The notes: generated from the sequence alone by a model not told the origin. A stretch of DNA of 64,000 nucleotides from an uncultured Desulfobulbaceae bacterium (GCA_947259115.1 CAMYKS010000005.1:64410-128409); one strand, 5' to 3'. Positions 1-9,666 are shown, counted from the stretch's first letter. Translations and numbers: made by a program.

Positions 1-1
1 T

Positions 2-106
2 GACGGAAGAATATTCAGCCTTGATTATAGTGATTATGCTGATCATTCATTTGTCCGACGCATGCTATATCGCTGGATGGAGGCAACAGGCATGTCGACT
101 TTCTAA
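2..106 (+). CDS. C-terminal end of an unidentified protein (partial)
   Basis: An open frame enters from the left edge and stops with TAA at 104-106. Only about 34 residues are visible, ending in ...FVRRMLYRWMEATGMSTF. The composition (aromatic, Arg and Met mix, no low complexity) looks coding, and the next gene on the same strand begins 68 bases later. The family cannot be recognised from this tail alone. Confidence 0.45.
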   Translation, partial: DGRIFSLDYSDYADHSFVRRMLYRWMEATGMSTF

Positions 107-174
107 AAATGGAAACAGGACGCCCCCTGCTCGACTTGCAAGAGGGCATCGTTAATTGACAGGTGGTCAGCAGC

Positions 175-657
175 ATGCAAAAAATTTTCCACTATCTTCT
201 GGGAAAAAAATCAGAGGCCAAAGATCTGAGCCATAAAGATATTCTTTTGGCCAAGGTGGTTATGGACATCCACCGCAAAAGAACGCATACGGAGGTTACC
301 GATGTGCCTCTTTGTGATCTGCATGCAATCCACCCGCTTGACAGGAATAATACGCATCAGGTTATGGAGCAGAGGGTTTCAGTCCTTAAAAAACAGCGTG
401 AGAAGCTGCTCGAAATACAATACCTTAATCAAGCAATACTCCGTAAATATCTGCCATCCGTTTCCGCCATCAAGGTGGTACAGGAAGGTGAAGGGTCCTA
501 TATAGCCTTTGAGGGCAATGGGCGCATTGGAGCCTTGAAGCAGGTATTTCGTCCGGATGATGCAATATATGTAGAAGTAGAACAGTACTGCTTCAGCAAT
601 ACCGCCAAGATACTGCGCAGGATGAACAGGGTCAGAAAGATAAACGGCCTGATCTGA
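175..657 (+). CDS. ParB/sulfiredoxin-fold-like protein
   Basis: A protein of 160 residues. The ATG at 175 is preferred over an in-frame GTG at 163 because AGGTGG at 161-166 is a well-spaced ribosome binding site for it. After a basic N-terminus the body reads DVPLCDLHAIHPLDRNN, then a helix EQRVSVLKKQREKLLEIQ, then IKVVQEGEGSYIAFEGNGRIGAL. The closing motif F-E-G-N-G-R followed by a helix corresponds in position to the G-x-R-R or G-x-H-R box of ParB-like nuclease/CTPase domains. No helix-turn-helix follows, so it is not a full chromosome-partitioning ParB. The function is unknown; the fold assignment is by pattern only. The ferric-reductase-like gene follows 77 bases downstream on the same strand. 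Confidence 0.55.
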   Translation: MQKIFHYLLGKKSEAKDLSHKDILLAKVVMDIHRKRTHTEVTDVPLCDLHAIHPLDRNNTHQVMEQRVSVLKKQREKLLEIQYLNQAILRKYLPSVSAIKVVQEGEGSYIAFEGNGRIGALKQVFRPDDAIYVEVEQYCFSNTAKILRRMNRVRKINGLI

Positions 658-734
658 GACATGAAGAAAAGGCACAAATTTCAATCCATCTTCTTCAGAT
701 AGAAAATATCTGGATTGCAACGTACAATTTTCTT

Positions 735-1385
735 ATGAATCCATCAGGGTCAGCAACAACCCGGGTTATTCTGGGGACTATCATTGCCTTAATGGCGCTG
801 CTCTTACTTGCCGGCGGCTGGATCATTCCTTTTACGTTTGAATCCTTCTCCATTCTGTACAAGTTCGGTATGGAAAAAACATATCTGCGCAGTGGCAAAT
901 TGGCAGGCATAACTACTGCGCTTCTGTTGTTCTACCAGATTATCTTGGCCTCCAGATTTCAATTACTTGAGCAGGTTTTTTCAGTAAAACGACTGCTTTT
1001 CCTGCATCGCATAAACGGCATGATCATTACTGTCCTGGTTATTTCCCATCCATTACTGATTAAGGCTTCGGAAAATTTCACGCCCTATACCTTTGAGAAA
1101 AAATACTACCCGGAATTTTTGGGTATCGGTTTGCTTTTAGTATTGCTGACGATTTCGTTCACAACAATTTTCAGAAATTTTTTCAGGCTTTCCTATTCCA
1201 GATGGCTCTTCCTGCATCGATTGATGGTTACGCTGGCGCTTCTCATAATGCCTGTTCATATTCTCTATGTCAGTGAAACTTTCAAGTCCGGAGTGCCGTG
1301 GAATGGAGCCCTAATAGTTTTCAGCCTCAACCTCCTCCTGGTAATCCGCATCTGGGTGCTGAGGCTGTCGCAATATGGCAAATAG
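735..1385 (+). CDS. Ferric reductase-like transmembrane protein
   Basis: A 216-residue integral membrane protein with about six hydrophobic segments. Two His pairs have the spacing used to bind stacked b hemes in ferric-reductase/YedZ-type domains: H91 (FLHRING) with H105 (ISHPL), and H161 (FLHRLMV) with H175 (MPVHILY). Both pairs are 14 residues apart and lie in membrane helices. It lacks the FAD- and NAD-binding C-terminal domain of full ferric reductases, so it resembles the membrane-only members. It probably moves electrons across the inner membrane; the partner is not evident. The yceI gene follows about 120 bases downstream, and in other genomes YceI proteins often sit near cytochrome b561-like genes. 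Confidence 0.7.
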   Translation: MNPSGSATTRVILGTIIALMALLLLAGGWIIPFTFESFSILYKFGMEKTYLRSGKLAGITTALLLFYQIILASRFQLLEQVFSVKRLLFLHRINGMIITVLVISHPLLIKASENFTPYTFEKKYYPEFLGIGLLLVLLTISFTTIFRNFFRLSYSRWLFLHRLMVTLALLIMPVHILYVSETFKSGVPWNGALIVFSLNLLLVIRIWVLRLSQYGK

Positions 1386-1505
1386 GCATAAAATAAAAAC
1401 CACCCAACTTTACAAAGCCCTGTTTCAGACATACTTTCTTTATCAAGCATAAAAATTTGGTTGATAAGATTAGATTTCTTAACTCTGATTAAAGGGGATT
1501 CCGCT

Positions 1506-2090
1506 ATGAAAAAAATAATAGTTTTTATGTTTTTTATCTTTGTCCTGGGGCCATTTCAGGCAGCAGCCCAGCAATGGAAACTGGATCAGGTACATACAAA
1601 TTTTTTCTTTGACGTCAGGCACACCTTTGCAACTGTCAGGGGGCAGTTCATGGACTTTAGCGGCGATATTTTTTTTGCTCCTGACAATCTGGATAAGAGC
1701 AAATTCAATTTTGTTATTAAAGTTGACTCTGTTGATACCCAGGTGGGCAAGAGGGATACGCACCTGCGCTCCCCTGATTTTTTTAATACCGCTAAATATC
1801 CGGTAATGACCTTCAAATCCTCCAAGGTGTCCTATGCAGGAGACGGTAAGTATATTGTTGCCGGCACATTGACCATCAAGGATGTCTCCAATGACATTGC
1901 GCTGGAGTTTGACTACCATGGCCAGAAAGAAAACCCTTTGAAGCCGGGGGAGATTGTAGCCGGATTTGACACCAGGCTGACCATTGACAGGCTGCAATAC
2001 AATGTGGGTGACGGCAAGTTTTTTAAAATGGGCGTGGTGGGAAAAGATGTAGATATTCTGTTCACACTGGAGCTCTTGCGTAACAAGTAA
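1506..2090 (+). CDS. YceI family periplasmic protein
   Basis: The start is ATG 1506, which follows AAGGGG with good spacing and begins a typical signal peptide (MKKIIVFMFFIFVLG..AAAQ). An upstream in-frame start would add 15 non-signal residues. The mature part has the YceI lipocalin-like signature: W-x-LDQVHTNFFFDVRH, then SVDTQVGKRDTHLRSPDFF, YPVMTF and GTLTIKDVS. YceI proteins bind polyisoprenoid or other lipid-like ligands in the periplasm, and some are linked to quinone or cytochrome function. At 194 residues it is of usual family length. A strong hairpin terminator follows, so this ends the transcription unit. Confidence 0.88.
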   Translation: MKKIIVFMFFIFVLGPFQAAAQQWKLDQVHTNFFFDVRHTFATVRGQFMDFSGDIFFAPDNLDKSKFNFVIKVDSVDTQVGKRDTHLRSPDFFNTAKYPVMTFKSSKVSYAGDGKYIVAGTLTIKDVSNDIALEFDYHGQKENPLKPGEIVAGFDTRLTIDRLQYNVGDGKFFKMGVVGKDVDILFTLELLRNK

Positions 2091-2172
2091 TAAAAATAAT
2101 GAAATATCAACTGTAAAGGTGATACAGTAAAACAAATCTGTTTTAGATCTTGGGTGAGAGCCTTTTATATGC

Positions 2173-2210
2173 ATAGGGCTGTATTCTTTGTGGAATGCAG
2201 CCCTATTTTT
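2173..2210 (+). terminator. Rho-independent terminator after yceI-like gene
   Basis: An ATAGGGCTG arm pairs with CAGCCCTAT through a long stem that continues with ATTC/GAAT, followed directly by a T run. It lies about 80 bases after the YceI stop codon and separates it from the efflux operon. Confidence 0.85.
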
Positions 2211-2448
2211 CTGTAAATTAAAAATTTTTCTGAGTGTAAACTTTTTAATGATCGCCCGCATCTTATAATATTTAATGTTTCAAGGCGTATTTTGTTGACA
2301 ACTTCTACAGATATATTGAGTATTGCATAGATTTTCAGGCCTGTGTGCCAATCTCAGGACAGGCCATATTATTGAAAACTGAGCTGGAGCAGAAAACTTG
2401 TACCATAGGTCTGTAAAATCTGTATCTTCGGCAAACAAGGGAGTAAGC

Positions 2449-3858
2449 ATGGGCAGCATACAGCTTTGCTTTCCGCTTCTTGTTTTTCTGGCTCTGGCCA
2501 TATCTTCCTGCGCGCCCTATGCACCGGATGCCAGATCCGGCCTGGCAGAAACAGTTCTGCCGGATTCATTTTCCATACAGGATTCCATTGAAGATCCCAA
2601 GCAGCGTTGGTGGGAGACCATTGGAGACGAGCAGTTGAACAACCTTGTCAACGAGGCGCTTGTCGATAACCAGACACTTCTTTCCTACTGGGCCCGCCTG
2701 GAAAAGGCCCAGGCCCAGGCGAGAAAGTCAGGCGCGGATTTGAAGCCCTCGTTGGGGGGAGATGCGGGCGCATCTTATACAAAGATAAAAACCGACCATG
2801 GCGGCTCAGTAGAAAATGAAAATTATGGCATAGGCCTTATTGCCGGTTACGAGGTGGATCTCTGGGGGCGCATACGAGCAGGGCATGAATCCACACTTCT
2901 TGAAGCGAAGGCATCGCGGGAAGATCTAAATACCGCTGCCATAACTGTCGCAGCCGAAGTTACCGAGCGCTGGGTGTCCATACTTTCCCAGAGACTGCAG
3001 CGCCAGCTCCTGGAACAGCAGCTCTCAAATAACAAGACCTACCTGGAGTTGGTTGAGCTGCGCTTTCGCAAGTCTTTGGCATCCGCCCTTGATGTTTTTC
3101 AGCAAAGACAGCTGGTGGAAAGAAACAAGGCGCAGCTGCCCCTGGTTGAAATGCAGGAGCGTATACTGGAAAACCAATTAACAGTCCTGCTGGGCCGCAT
3201 GCCAAACCAGTCACCGGTGATAACACGTCAGGAACTGCCGGTTCTTGATGCGGTTCCTGATGCAGGACTTCCAGTGCAGTTGCTGCAGAACAGACCGGAT
3301 ATTGTCAGTGCTTTACGGAGGTTGGAAGCTGCTGACCAGAGATTGGCGGCAGCCCGTGCAGATAGGCTGCCGTCCCTGAGACTGACGGGCCGTGCTGCCA
3401 ATGACAGCGATGAACTGGAAGATCTTTTTGATAACTGGATTGTTAATCTGACTGCGGGCCTCACTGCTCCTATCATTGACGGGGGACGGCGTAAGGCGGA
3501 GGTTGAAATCAACCAGGCTGAAGTGCAGCAGCAGCTGGCAGAGTATCGGCACTTGGTTCTCTCTGCGGTCCGGGAAGTTGAGGATGCCCTGATAAGTGAA
3601 ACGAAAATCAGGGAACATGTTGCTGCCTCGGAAAACCAGTTGCAGGCGGCACAAAATGCGCTGACAGAGGCAGGAACCCGTTATCTCAATGGATTGAATG
3701 ATTACCTGCCCGTCCTGACGCAGCTGCTTTCTGTTCAGGGCCTGGAAAACGACCTGATCCGACGGCATGAAGATCTTCTTATTGCAAGAATAAACCTTTA
3801 CCGGGCCATTGGAGGAACGTGGTTTGATGCACTCACTCCTCCGGCTCAGAATAATTAA
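2449..3858 (+). CDS. RND efflux outer-membrane lipoprotein (NodT/TolC family)
   Basis: The start is ATG 2449, set by GGGAG just upstream. The first 20 residues form a lipoprotein signal peptide ending in LAISSC, so Cys21 should be lipidated. The rest has the two coiled-coil halves of the outer-membrane efflux family, each rich in Ala, Gln, Leu and Glu (for example LEKAQAQARKSGADLKPS and RLEAADQRLAAARADRLPS), with the hallmarks YEVDLWGR and the later NRPDI. At 469 residues it is normal for the NodT type. It forms the outer-membrane channel of the tripartite pump encoded by the next two genes, starting 26 bases before the adaptor gene. No regulator gene is adjacent. Confidence 0.9.
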   Translation: MGSIQLCFPLLVFLALAISSCAPYAPDARSGLAETVLPDSFSIQDSIEDPKQRWWETIGDEQLNNLVNEALVDNQTLLSYWARLEKAQAQARKSGADLKPSLGGDAGASYTKIKTDHGGSVENENYGIGLIAGYEVDLWGRIRAGHESTLLEAKASREDLNTAAITVAAEVTERWVSILSQRLQRQLLEQQLSNNKTYLELVELRFRKSLASALDVFQQRQLVERNKAQLPLVEMQERILENQLTVLLGRMPNQSPVITRQELPVLDAVPDAGLPVQLLQNRPDIVSALRRLEAADQRLAAARADRLPSLRLTGRAANDSDELEDLFDNWIVNLTAGLTAPIIDGGRRKAEVEINQAEVQQQLAEYRHLVLSAVREVEDALISETKIREHVAASENQLQAAQNALTEAGTRYLNGLNDYLPVLTQLLSVQGLENDLIRRHEDLLIARINLYRAIGGTWFDALTPPAQNN

Positions 3859-3883
3859 ACAATGAGGGTGCAGCAGAATACAT

Positions 3884-5146
3884 ATGCATGAAAACGATCA
3901 AAAGCAAACAGGCGAATCGGGGACACCGAAGATGGTAGGTCGCAATATTTTGCGCCTGGTAATTTGTCTTGTGCTTATCGCAGCAGGTATCGCAGGGGCG
4001 CGTTTTCTTATAGCAACAAAGCCCAAGGCCAACAAAAGACCCCCTGTCAAGATGGAGCCCCTGGTCCGTACCGAGACCATGCAACCGGAAAACTATACCT
4101 TGAAAATACCTGCAAGGGGCACGGTCATCCCTGCCCGTGAGATTTCTTTAGAGGCGCAACTGGCCGGCGAAGTGATTTATATACATTCTGAATTCACAGA
4201 AGGCGGTATGCTTGCCGAGGGCACTAAAATACTGCAGATCAATCCAAGGGATTATGAGCTGGCAATACTGCAGAAACAGAGGGCCCTGTCAGATGCGGAA
4301 TATGCCTTAAAACTGGAACAGGGGCATCAGGATGTGGCACGCAAGGAGTGGGACCTGCTCTACGGTGACCAAAAAATAAGTGAGGTGGAAAGTGAGCTTG
4401 CCTTGCGAAAGCCGCACCTGAAAAAGGTCCAGGTCGAAATTACAGCTGCCAGGGCCGAATTGGAGCAGGCGGAAATAAATCTGCAAAGAACCACTCTTAA
4501 GGCGCCATTCAATGGCCTGGTCTTAAACAGATACGTTGACCTGGGCTCACAGGTTACATCCCAGGAAAGGCTGGCAGACCTGGTGGGAACAGATGTTTTC
4601 CGGATCCAGGTTTCTCTGCCTTTAGAGAGGCTGCAGTGGATCCAGATCCCGAATGGCCGGGACCAATCAGGTTCCGAGGTTACAATTATACACCAGCAAA
4701 ATAATATCCGGGAAGGCCGGGTTGCACGTTTGCTTCCCGACCTGTCAAAAGAGGGACGCATGGCCCGTTTGCTCATTGATGTAAACGATCCCCTTGATTT
4801 GCAGGCAAAAGAAAAAAAGAAACCCACGCTTTTGATAGGCGAATATGTCCGGGTCCTGATTGAGAGCGAGGAATTGTTGAATGTTTTCAAAATTCCCAGG
4901 TCCGCGCTCCATAATGACAGCGAAGTATGGCTTGTTGATGAGGAGAGCAGGCTGGCAATACGTTCAGTGAAAATAATTTGGCGGGATGAAGACTCGGTGT
5001 TGATACGGGATGGCTTCAAACCAGGTGAACTTCTGGTGGTTTCTGATCTTGCGGCCCCTGTGGATGGAATGGCCTTAAGGACTGAACAGGCTGGTGTAAA
5101 CCAGCAGGGAACCAGTGCAAATCTGCAGGAAGGTAAAGCAAAATGA
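3884..5146 (+). CDS. RND efflux membrane fusion protein (HlyD/AcrA type)
   Basis: A 420-residue periplasmic adaptor. Residues about 17-46 form the single N-terminal membrane anchor. The lipoyl/barrel-sandwich halves are ARGTVIPAREISLEAQLAGEV and RTTLKAPFNGLVLNRYVDLGSQV, separated by a helical hairpin rich in Glu, Ala and Lys. A beta-barrel and membrane-proximal domain follow. It links the inner-membrane pump to the outer-membrane channel and moves no substrate itself. The stop is only 6 bases before the pump start, so the three genes are one operon. The region upstream of the ATG has only a distant GAGG, so initiation may be weak or coupled. Confidence 0.9.
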   Translation: MHENDQKQTGESGTPKMVGRNILRLVICLVLIAAGIAGARFLIATKPKANKRPPVKMEPLVRTETMQPENYTLKIPARGTVIPAREISLEAQLAGEVIYIHSEFTEGGMLAEGTKILQINPRDYELAILQKQRALSDAEYALKLEQGHQDVARKEWDLLYGDQKISEVESELALRKPHLKKVQVEITAARAELEQAEINLQRTTLKAPFNGLVLNRYVDLGSQVTSQERLADLVGTDVFRIQVSLPLERLQWIQIPNGRDQSGSEVTIIHQQNNIREGRVARLLPDLSKEGRMARLLIDVNDPLDLQAKEKKKPTLLIGEYVRVLIESEELLNVFKIPRSALHNDSEVWLVDEESRLAIRSVKIIWRDEDSVLIRDGFKPGELLVVSDLAAPVDGMALRTEQAGVNQQGTSANLQEGKAK

Positions 5147-5152
5147 AACCTT

Positions 5153-8100
5153 ATGGAAAAGCCTGAACAAAAACATGCCCACAAACGGGGGCCCATAGCA
5201 TGGATGGCAGGACGCTCTGTTACCGCAAATCTCCTGATGCTTGTACTGTTGATAGGCGGCCTCGTCATGGGGCAGAATATCCGCAAGGATGTATTCCCTG
5301 ATTTTGAGTTGGACCTGGTCCGCATCGCCCTGATATATCCGGGTGCAAGCCCCGAAGAAGTTGAGCGGGGAACCCTGCTGGCCGTTGAGGAAGCAATCCA
5401 GGACATAGAGGGAATCAAGGAGATAACTGCCACGGCCCGGGAAGGTTCCGGAACGGTCACTGTTGAAATCATTGAAGGAGAAGATGTTTCAGGAGTGGCC
5501 CAGGAAATAAAAAATGCCGTTGATAGAATTTCATCTTTTCCCGAAGATGTGGAGGACCCAAGGGTCACGGTGCCAAGCCGCAAGCGCTATGTGGTCTCGC
5601 TTGCCCTCTTTGGCGACCAGCCAGAAGCAGTGTTGCGGGAGATGGCTGAGACCGTCAGGGATCGTCTACTCATGGACCCGGGTATCTCCCAGGTAGAACT
5701 CAGCGGCATTCGGGATTACGAAATAAGCATTGAGATACCTCAGAATGTATTACGGGCCCACGGTCTAACCCTGGATAGCATTGCCGGTATTGTAAGGCGG
5801 GCCTCGGTTGATGTGCCGGGAGGCGCAATCAAGACCGAGGGGGGTGACGTGCTGGTGCGTGTCACTGAGCGGCGCGATGTTGGTAAAGAGTTCGGCAATA
5901 TCCCAATTGTTTCCACAACAGAGGGAACCGAACTTCTTTTAGGGGATATTGGAGTCATTCGGGACGGTTTTGAGGACACGGACCGGTTTGCAACTTTTAA
6001 CGGCAAGCCTGCAGTCATGCTTGAGGTCTACAGGATTGGTGCGCAGACACCTGTGTCCGTATCAGACGCGGTGCATCGCCAAATGGATGATATCAATTAC
6101 ATCCTGCCTGAAGGCCTGACCCTGGTGTCCCGGAATGATCGCTCGAAAATTTACCGCCAGCGGCTGAACCTGATGCTGCGCAACGGCTATATCGGCTTAG
6201 GGCTGGTTTTTATCCTGCTGGCAATTTTCCTGGAAGCAAGACTGGCATTCTGGGTCAGCCTGGGTATCCCCATCTCTTTTCTGGGGTGTCTTCTCATTCT
6301 GCCGGCAATAGGCGTTACCTTTAACATGGTGTCCATGTTTGCCTTTATTGTCACCCTCGGTATTGTGGTGGACGATGCCATTGTTGTCGGGGAAAATGTC
6401 TATCATCACAGGCAGCAGGGGCTGCCATGGCTTGATGCTGCAATAACCGGAGCCCGTGATATTTCTAAACCCGTAATATTCAGTGTGCTCACGAACATGG
6501 TGGCCTTTATGCCGCTTTTATTCGTACCCGGCTTTATGGGTAAGGTATTCCGGGAAATACCCCTTGTCGTGGTAACGGTCTTTTGTATCTCGCTTATTGA
6601 AAGCCTGTTTATTTTGCCGGCCCATCTGGGCCATAAAGGCAAAAGGAAGGAGGGGAGACTTTTTGCCAGGTTACACGGGTGGCAGCAAGGCTTCAGTGCT
6701 TTTTTTGTCCGTATGGTCCGCACTCGTTATGGCCCGTTTCTCAGTCTCGTATTACGCTGGCGCTATATTTCTTTTTCAGCGGGACTGCTGGTCCTGCTGC
6801 TGGCCTTCGGCTATGTCAAAAGCGGGCGCATGGGGTTTGAGCTCTTTCCCAAGATCGAGTCTGACTATGCTTCAGTGACGGCAAACCTGCCCTTTGGCAC
6901 ATCTGTCAAAAAAACTTTAGATGTACAGCGGACCTTAGTTGAAAAAGGCAAAGCTGTTGCTGAGCAAAATGGTGGAGATGAGCTGGTGGAAGGCATTTAT
7001 GCCTCGGTGGACGGAAGCCAGGCCCTGGTTCGCATCTACCTGACGCCACCCAAAGTCAGACCCATATCCACAGCAAAAATGACCCGATTGTGGCGTGAAG
7101 CTGTTGGAGAAATAGCAGGTCTTGAGTCAATCAAATTTGAATCCGATGCCGGTGGTCCGGGACGGGGCGCGGTTATTTCAGTGGAATTAAGCCACCGGGA
7201 TATAAAGGTGCTGGAGCATGCAAGTGCAGAGCTTGCAGAGGCCATGGAGTATTTCCCCAACGTGATTGACATTGATGACGGGTTTGCACCCGGCAAGCAG
7301 CAGATTGATTTTGAGATCGGACCTGAGGCCCAGAGTCTTAATTTGCATGCAGCGGATGTAGCCAGACAGATCAGGCAATCCTATTACGGAGCCCAGGCAA
7401 TTCGACAGCAGCGCGGCCGCAATGAGGTCAAGGTTATGGTCCGCCTCCCAAAGGAAGAGCGAATTTCAGAATTTCATCTTGAGGAAATGATCCTGCGTAC
7501 TCCGGATGGCGGAGAGGTGCCGTTGCTTGAAGCGGTAACCCTGGAGCGGGGCAGGGCTGATACCAGCATCGAACGGCGCAATGGCAGGCGGGTTATTACG
7601 GTTTCTGCCGATGTGCGTCCCAGAAGCCAGGCTGTCCAGGTAATGGAAGCATTGAATGCTGATAATATTCCCAAACTGAGTGGCCGCTACCCCGGATTGA
7701 GTTTCAGCTACCAGGGCCGACAGGCTGACAGGAAAGAGTCCATCCAGAGTCTCATTCGCGGTTTGTTGATCGCCCTGATTATTATTTATGCCATGCTTGC
7801 CGTACCATTAAACAGCTATGTTCAACCCATGGTCATCATGCTTGCCATTCCTTTCGGTTTAGTGGGGGCAGTCATCGGGCATATCATCATGGGCTACAGC
7901 CTGAGTGTCCTGAGCCTGTTTGGAGTGGTTGCCCTATCAGGCGTGGTTGTCAACGACTCACTGGTGCTGATTGATTTGGCCAACAAGCGCCGCGAAAAAG
8001 GCAGAATTGCCGTTGATGCCATCCAGGATGCGGCGATTCAACGTTTCAGGCCTATTATGCTCACGACCCTGACCACCTTCGGGGGCCTGGCACCCATGAT

Positions 8101-8278
8101 ATTTGAGACATCACGCCAGGCCAGATTCCTCATCCCCATGGCCATAAGCCTCGGCTACGGCATTGTGTTTGCAACTGTAATAACCCTGATTATCGTGCCG
8201 TCGGTGTATATGATAGTGGAAGATGTCCGAAAGTTGTTCGGAGCAAGAACCGAACCCAAAGCGCATCCCGCCAACTGA
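5153..8278 (+). CDS. RND efflux pump inner-membrane transporter (AcrB/MexB-like)
   Basis: A 1041-residue proton-driven transporter with the twofold repeat of the RND family. TM1 is near residues 20-36, a large periplasmic loop follows, and then TM2-6 and the second repeat. The paired TM4 acidic residues of the proton relay are present in GIVVDDAIVVGENV (about residues 403-416). The second repeat has SGVVVNDSLVLIDLANKRR. The family exports drugs, solvents or lipophilic compounds; substrate specificity cannot be read here. It belongs to the efflux operon starting at 2449 and is its last clear member. The length and all core motifs look intact. Confidence 0.92.
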   Translation: MEKPEQKHAHKRGPIAWMAGRSVTANLLMLVLLIGGLVMGQNIRKDVFPDFELDLVRIALIYPGASPEEVERGTLLAVEEAIQDIEGIKEITATAREGSGTVTVEIIEGEDVSGVAQEIKNAVDRISSFPEDVEDPRVTVPSRKRYVVSLALFGDQPEAVLREMAETVRDRLLMDPGISQVELSGIRDYEISIEIPQNVLRAHGLTLDSIAGIVRRASVDVPGGAIKTEGGDVLVRVTERRDVGKEFGNIPIVSTTEGTELLLGDIGVIRDGFEDTDRFATFNGKPAVMLEVYRIGAQTPVSVSDAVHRQMDDINYILPEGLTLVSRNDRSKIYRQRLNLMLRNGYIGLGLVFILLAIFLEARLAFWVSLGIPISFLGCLLILPAIGVTFNMVSMFAFIVTLGIVVDDAIVVGENVYHHRQQGLPWLDAAITGARDISKPVIFSVLTNMVAFMPLLFVPGFMGKVFREIPLVVVTVFCISLIESLFILPAHLGHKGKRKEGRLFARLHGWQQGFSAFFVRMVRTRYGPFLSLVLRWRYISFSAGLLVLLLAFGYVKSGRMGFELFPKIESDYASVTANLPFGTSVKKTLDVQRTLVEKGKAVAEQNGGDELVEGIYASVDGSQALVRIYLTPPKVRPISTAKMTRLWREAVGEIAGLESIKFESDAGGPGRGAVISVELSHRDIKVLEHASAELAEAMEYFPNVIDIDDGFAPGKQQIDFEIGPEAQSLNLHAADVARQIRQSYYGAQAIRQQRGRNEVKVMVRLPKEERISEFHLEEMILRTPDGGEVPLLEAVTLERGRADTSIERRNGRRVITVSADVRPRSQAVQVMEALNADNIPKLSGRYPGLSFSYQGRQADRKESIQSLIRGLLIALIIIYAMLAVPLNSYVQPMVIMLAIPFGLVGAVIGHIIMGYSLSVLSLFGVVALSGVVVNDSLVLIDLANKRREKGRIAVDAIQDAAIQRFRPIMLTTLTTFGGLAPMIFETSRQARFLIPMAISLGYGIVFATVITLIIVPSVYMIVEDVRKLFGARTEPKAHPAN

Positions 8279-8358
8279 TAAATTCGGCAAGTTATCCCTG
8301 GACAAGCAAGAACTCGATTATATTTCAATCAGTTACGTATTGGTAAAAAATTATAGTG

Positions 8359-8761
8359 ATGGATTGTGAGCTTGAAAAGTGCAGAATTTTCCTCGCCAGG
8401 CAAGGATCAAGGACTTACACCAAGGCAAGTTATCCCATCCGCTACGGCCGCTATTCCGAAATTACATACGGTAATTACCGCTACCAGTTTAACCTGAACG
8501 GCGAAGTAAAACATATTCAGGCACAGGTCCTGACTGGCCCCATCCGGCAGAATGGCTGAAGAAAACCATGGGTAACGACTGGGTGTATTATTCCACCGGC
8601 AGTTACTATACCGGAGTGGTCGATTTGTTTGGTGAGTATTATCTTCCCTGCCCGCTTATTCAACCAACACCCTGTTCAGGGAAAATCCCTTTACCCGACA
8701 TAGCGTTGCCACTGCTCTGAGGGAATTTGAAGGAATTGCTCACTATGCTCTTGGTCTCAGC
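8359..8761 (+). pseudogene. Frameshifted 5' part of the radical SAM gene
   Basis: Three reading frames here join into one protein-like stretch. Frame 1 runs from ATG 8359 to about 8552 (...YGNYRYQFNLNGEVKHIQ...). Frame 3 continues from about 8553 to a stop at 8720 (WLKKTMGNDWVYYSTGSYY, then VVDLFGEYYLPC). Frame 2, from about 8640 onward (FRENPFTRHSVATALREFE), runs in frame into the radical SAM gene at 8762. Each switch is -1, as expected from two single-base deletions. The likeliest reading is an N-terminal domain of the downstream protein, broken by mutation or by two sequencing errors. The domain itself is not recognised. Confidence 0.6.
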
Positions 8762-9631
8762 ATGAGGGAGAAAGTGAAACAGAAGGAGGTACAAAAACTT
8801 TTAACTCTGGTTGCTAAAAACTCACCTGTTCACTTGCGCCGGAGGTCTGCACTACTGCACAGGATACTCAAAACCAGGGTCAGCGTAATGCCGCCGGATT
8901 GCAGGCACGTGGATTATGATGTTATTCCTTTGATGATTACCGACGGCTGTCTGTATAACTGCTCTTTCTGTGAGGTAAAAACCGGCATGGAGTTTACCTG
9001 CAGGTCGAGGCAGAAAATTATAGATCAGATCCTGGCCTTAAAGGAATTTTTCGGGCCGGACCGGCAAAATTACAACAGCATCTATCTGGGCCAGCATGAT
9101 GCGCTGGGGGCAAAACCAGATGATATTCTTTGTGCTGCGGAAAAAACCTTTAAAATATTGGAGATTGACAAGTCTTTTAAGCAGAAACCCAGCCTTTTTC
9201 TTTTTGGCAGTGCAGAGTCATTCCTGCAGAAGAAAGAAAACTTTGGGGCCTGTATGAACCGTCTGCTTTTTTATACCTATGTGAACCTCGGATTAGAGTC
9301 GTTTGACAGTGCAACACTGATATTTCTGAAAAAACCTGTGAGTGCTGTAGTAATGTTAGAGGCCTTTAAAAAGATGTTTGCAATAAACAAAGAGTATGAG
9401 AATATTGAGATAACCGCCAATTTTCTAATAGGAGAGGAATTACCTGCCAGCCACATACCGACGCTTGTCAAGTATATCGATGATGCCGTGAAAGGAGTTG
9501 CCGGCAAGGGGTGCATATATATTTCTCCGTTAAAAGGCAGTAAGAACTCAAAAGAACTTCTTGCTCAGTTCAGAACAATAAAACAAAAAAACCGTATCCA
9601 AACATATCTGTATCTCATCCAGAGGTTGTGA
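8762..9631 (+). CDS. Radical SAM protein (probably N-terminally broken)
   Basis: A 289-residue open frame carrying the radical SAM iron-sulfur motif C63-x3-C67-x2-C70 (DGCLYNCSFC) in an N-terminal TIM-barrel half. It is followed by a glycine-rich strand SIYLGQHDALGA and a later NLGLESFDS strand. Such enzymes cleave S-adenosylmethionine reductively to start radical chemistry; the substrate is unknown. The ATG at 8762 has no ribosome binding site and the frame stays open upstream with protein-like sequence, so the annotated start is probably internal to an older, longer gene (see the 8359-8761 remnant). The 3' end meets the DUF502 gene after 35 bases. Confidence 0.7.
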   Translation: MREKVKQKEVQKLLTLVAKNSPVHLRRRSALLHRILKTRVSVMPPDCRHVDYDVIPLMITDGCLYNCSFCEVKTGMEFTCRSRQKIIDQILALKEFFGPDRQNYNSIYLGQHDALGAKPDDILCAAEKTFKILEIDKSFKQKPSLFLFGSAESFLQKKENFGACMNRLLFYTYVNLGLESFDSATLIFLKKPVSAVVMLEAFKKMFAINKEYENIEITANFLIGEELPASHIPTLVKYIDDAVKGVAGKGCIYISPLKGSKNSKELLAQFRTIKQKNRIQTYLYLIQRL

Positions 9632-9666
9632 TACACAATTTTATTAAAAAAATAGAGAGGTCAAAT

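Noticed and set aside
1479-2261. A 260-codon minus-strand open frame opposite the YceI gene
   Set aside because: It mirrors the real YceI frame; its product has no coherent pattern and no start signal.
4360-5583. A 407-codon minus-strand open frame opposite the efflux adaptor and pump
   Set aside because: Ser/Arg-rich composition typical of antisense of coding DNA; the plus-strand genes are unmistakable.
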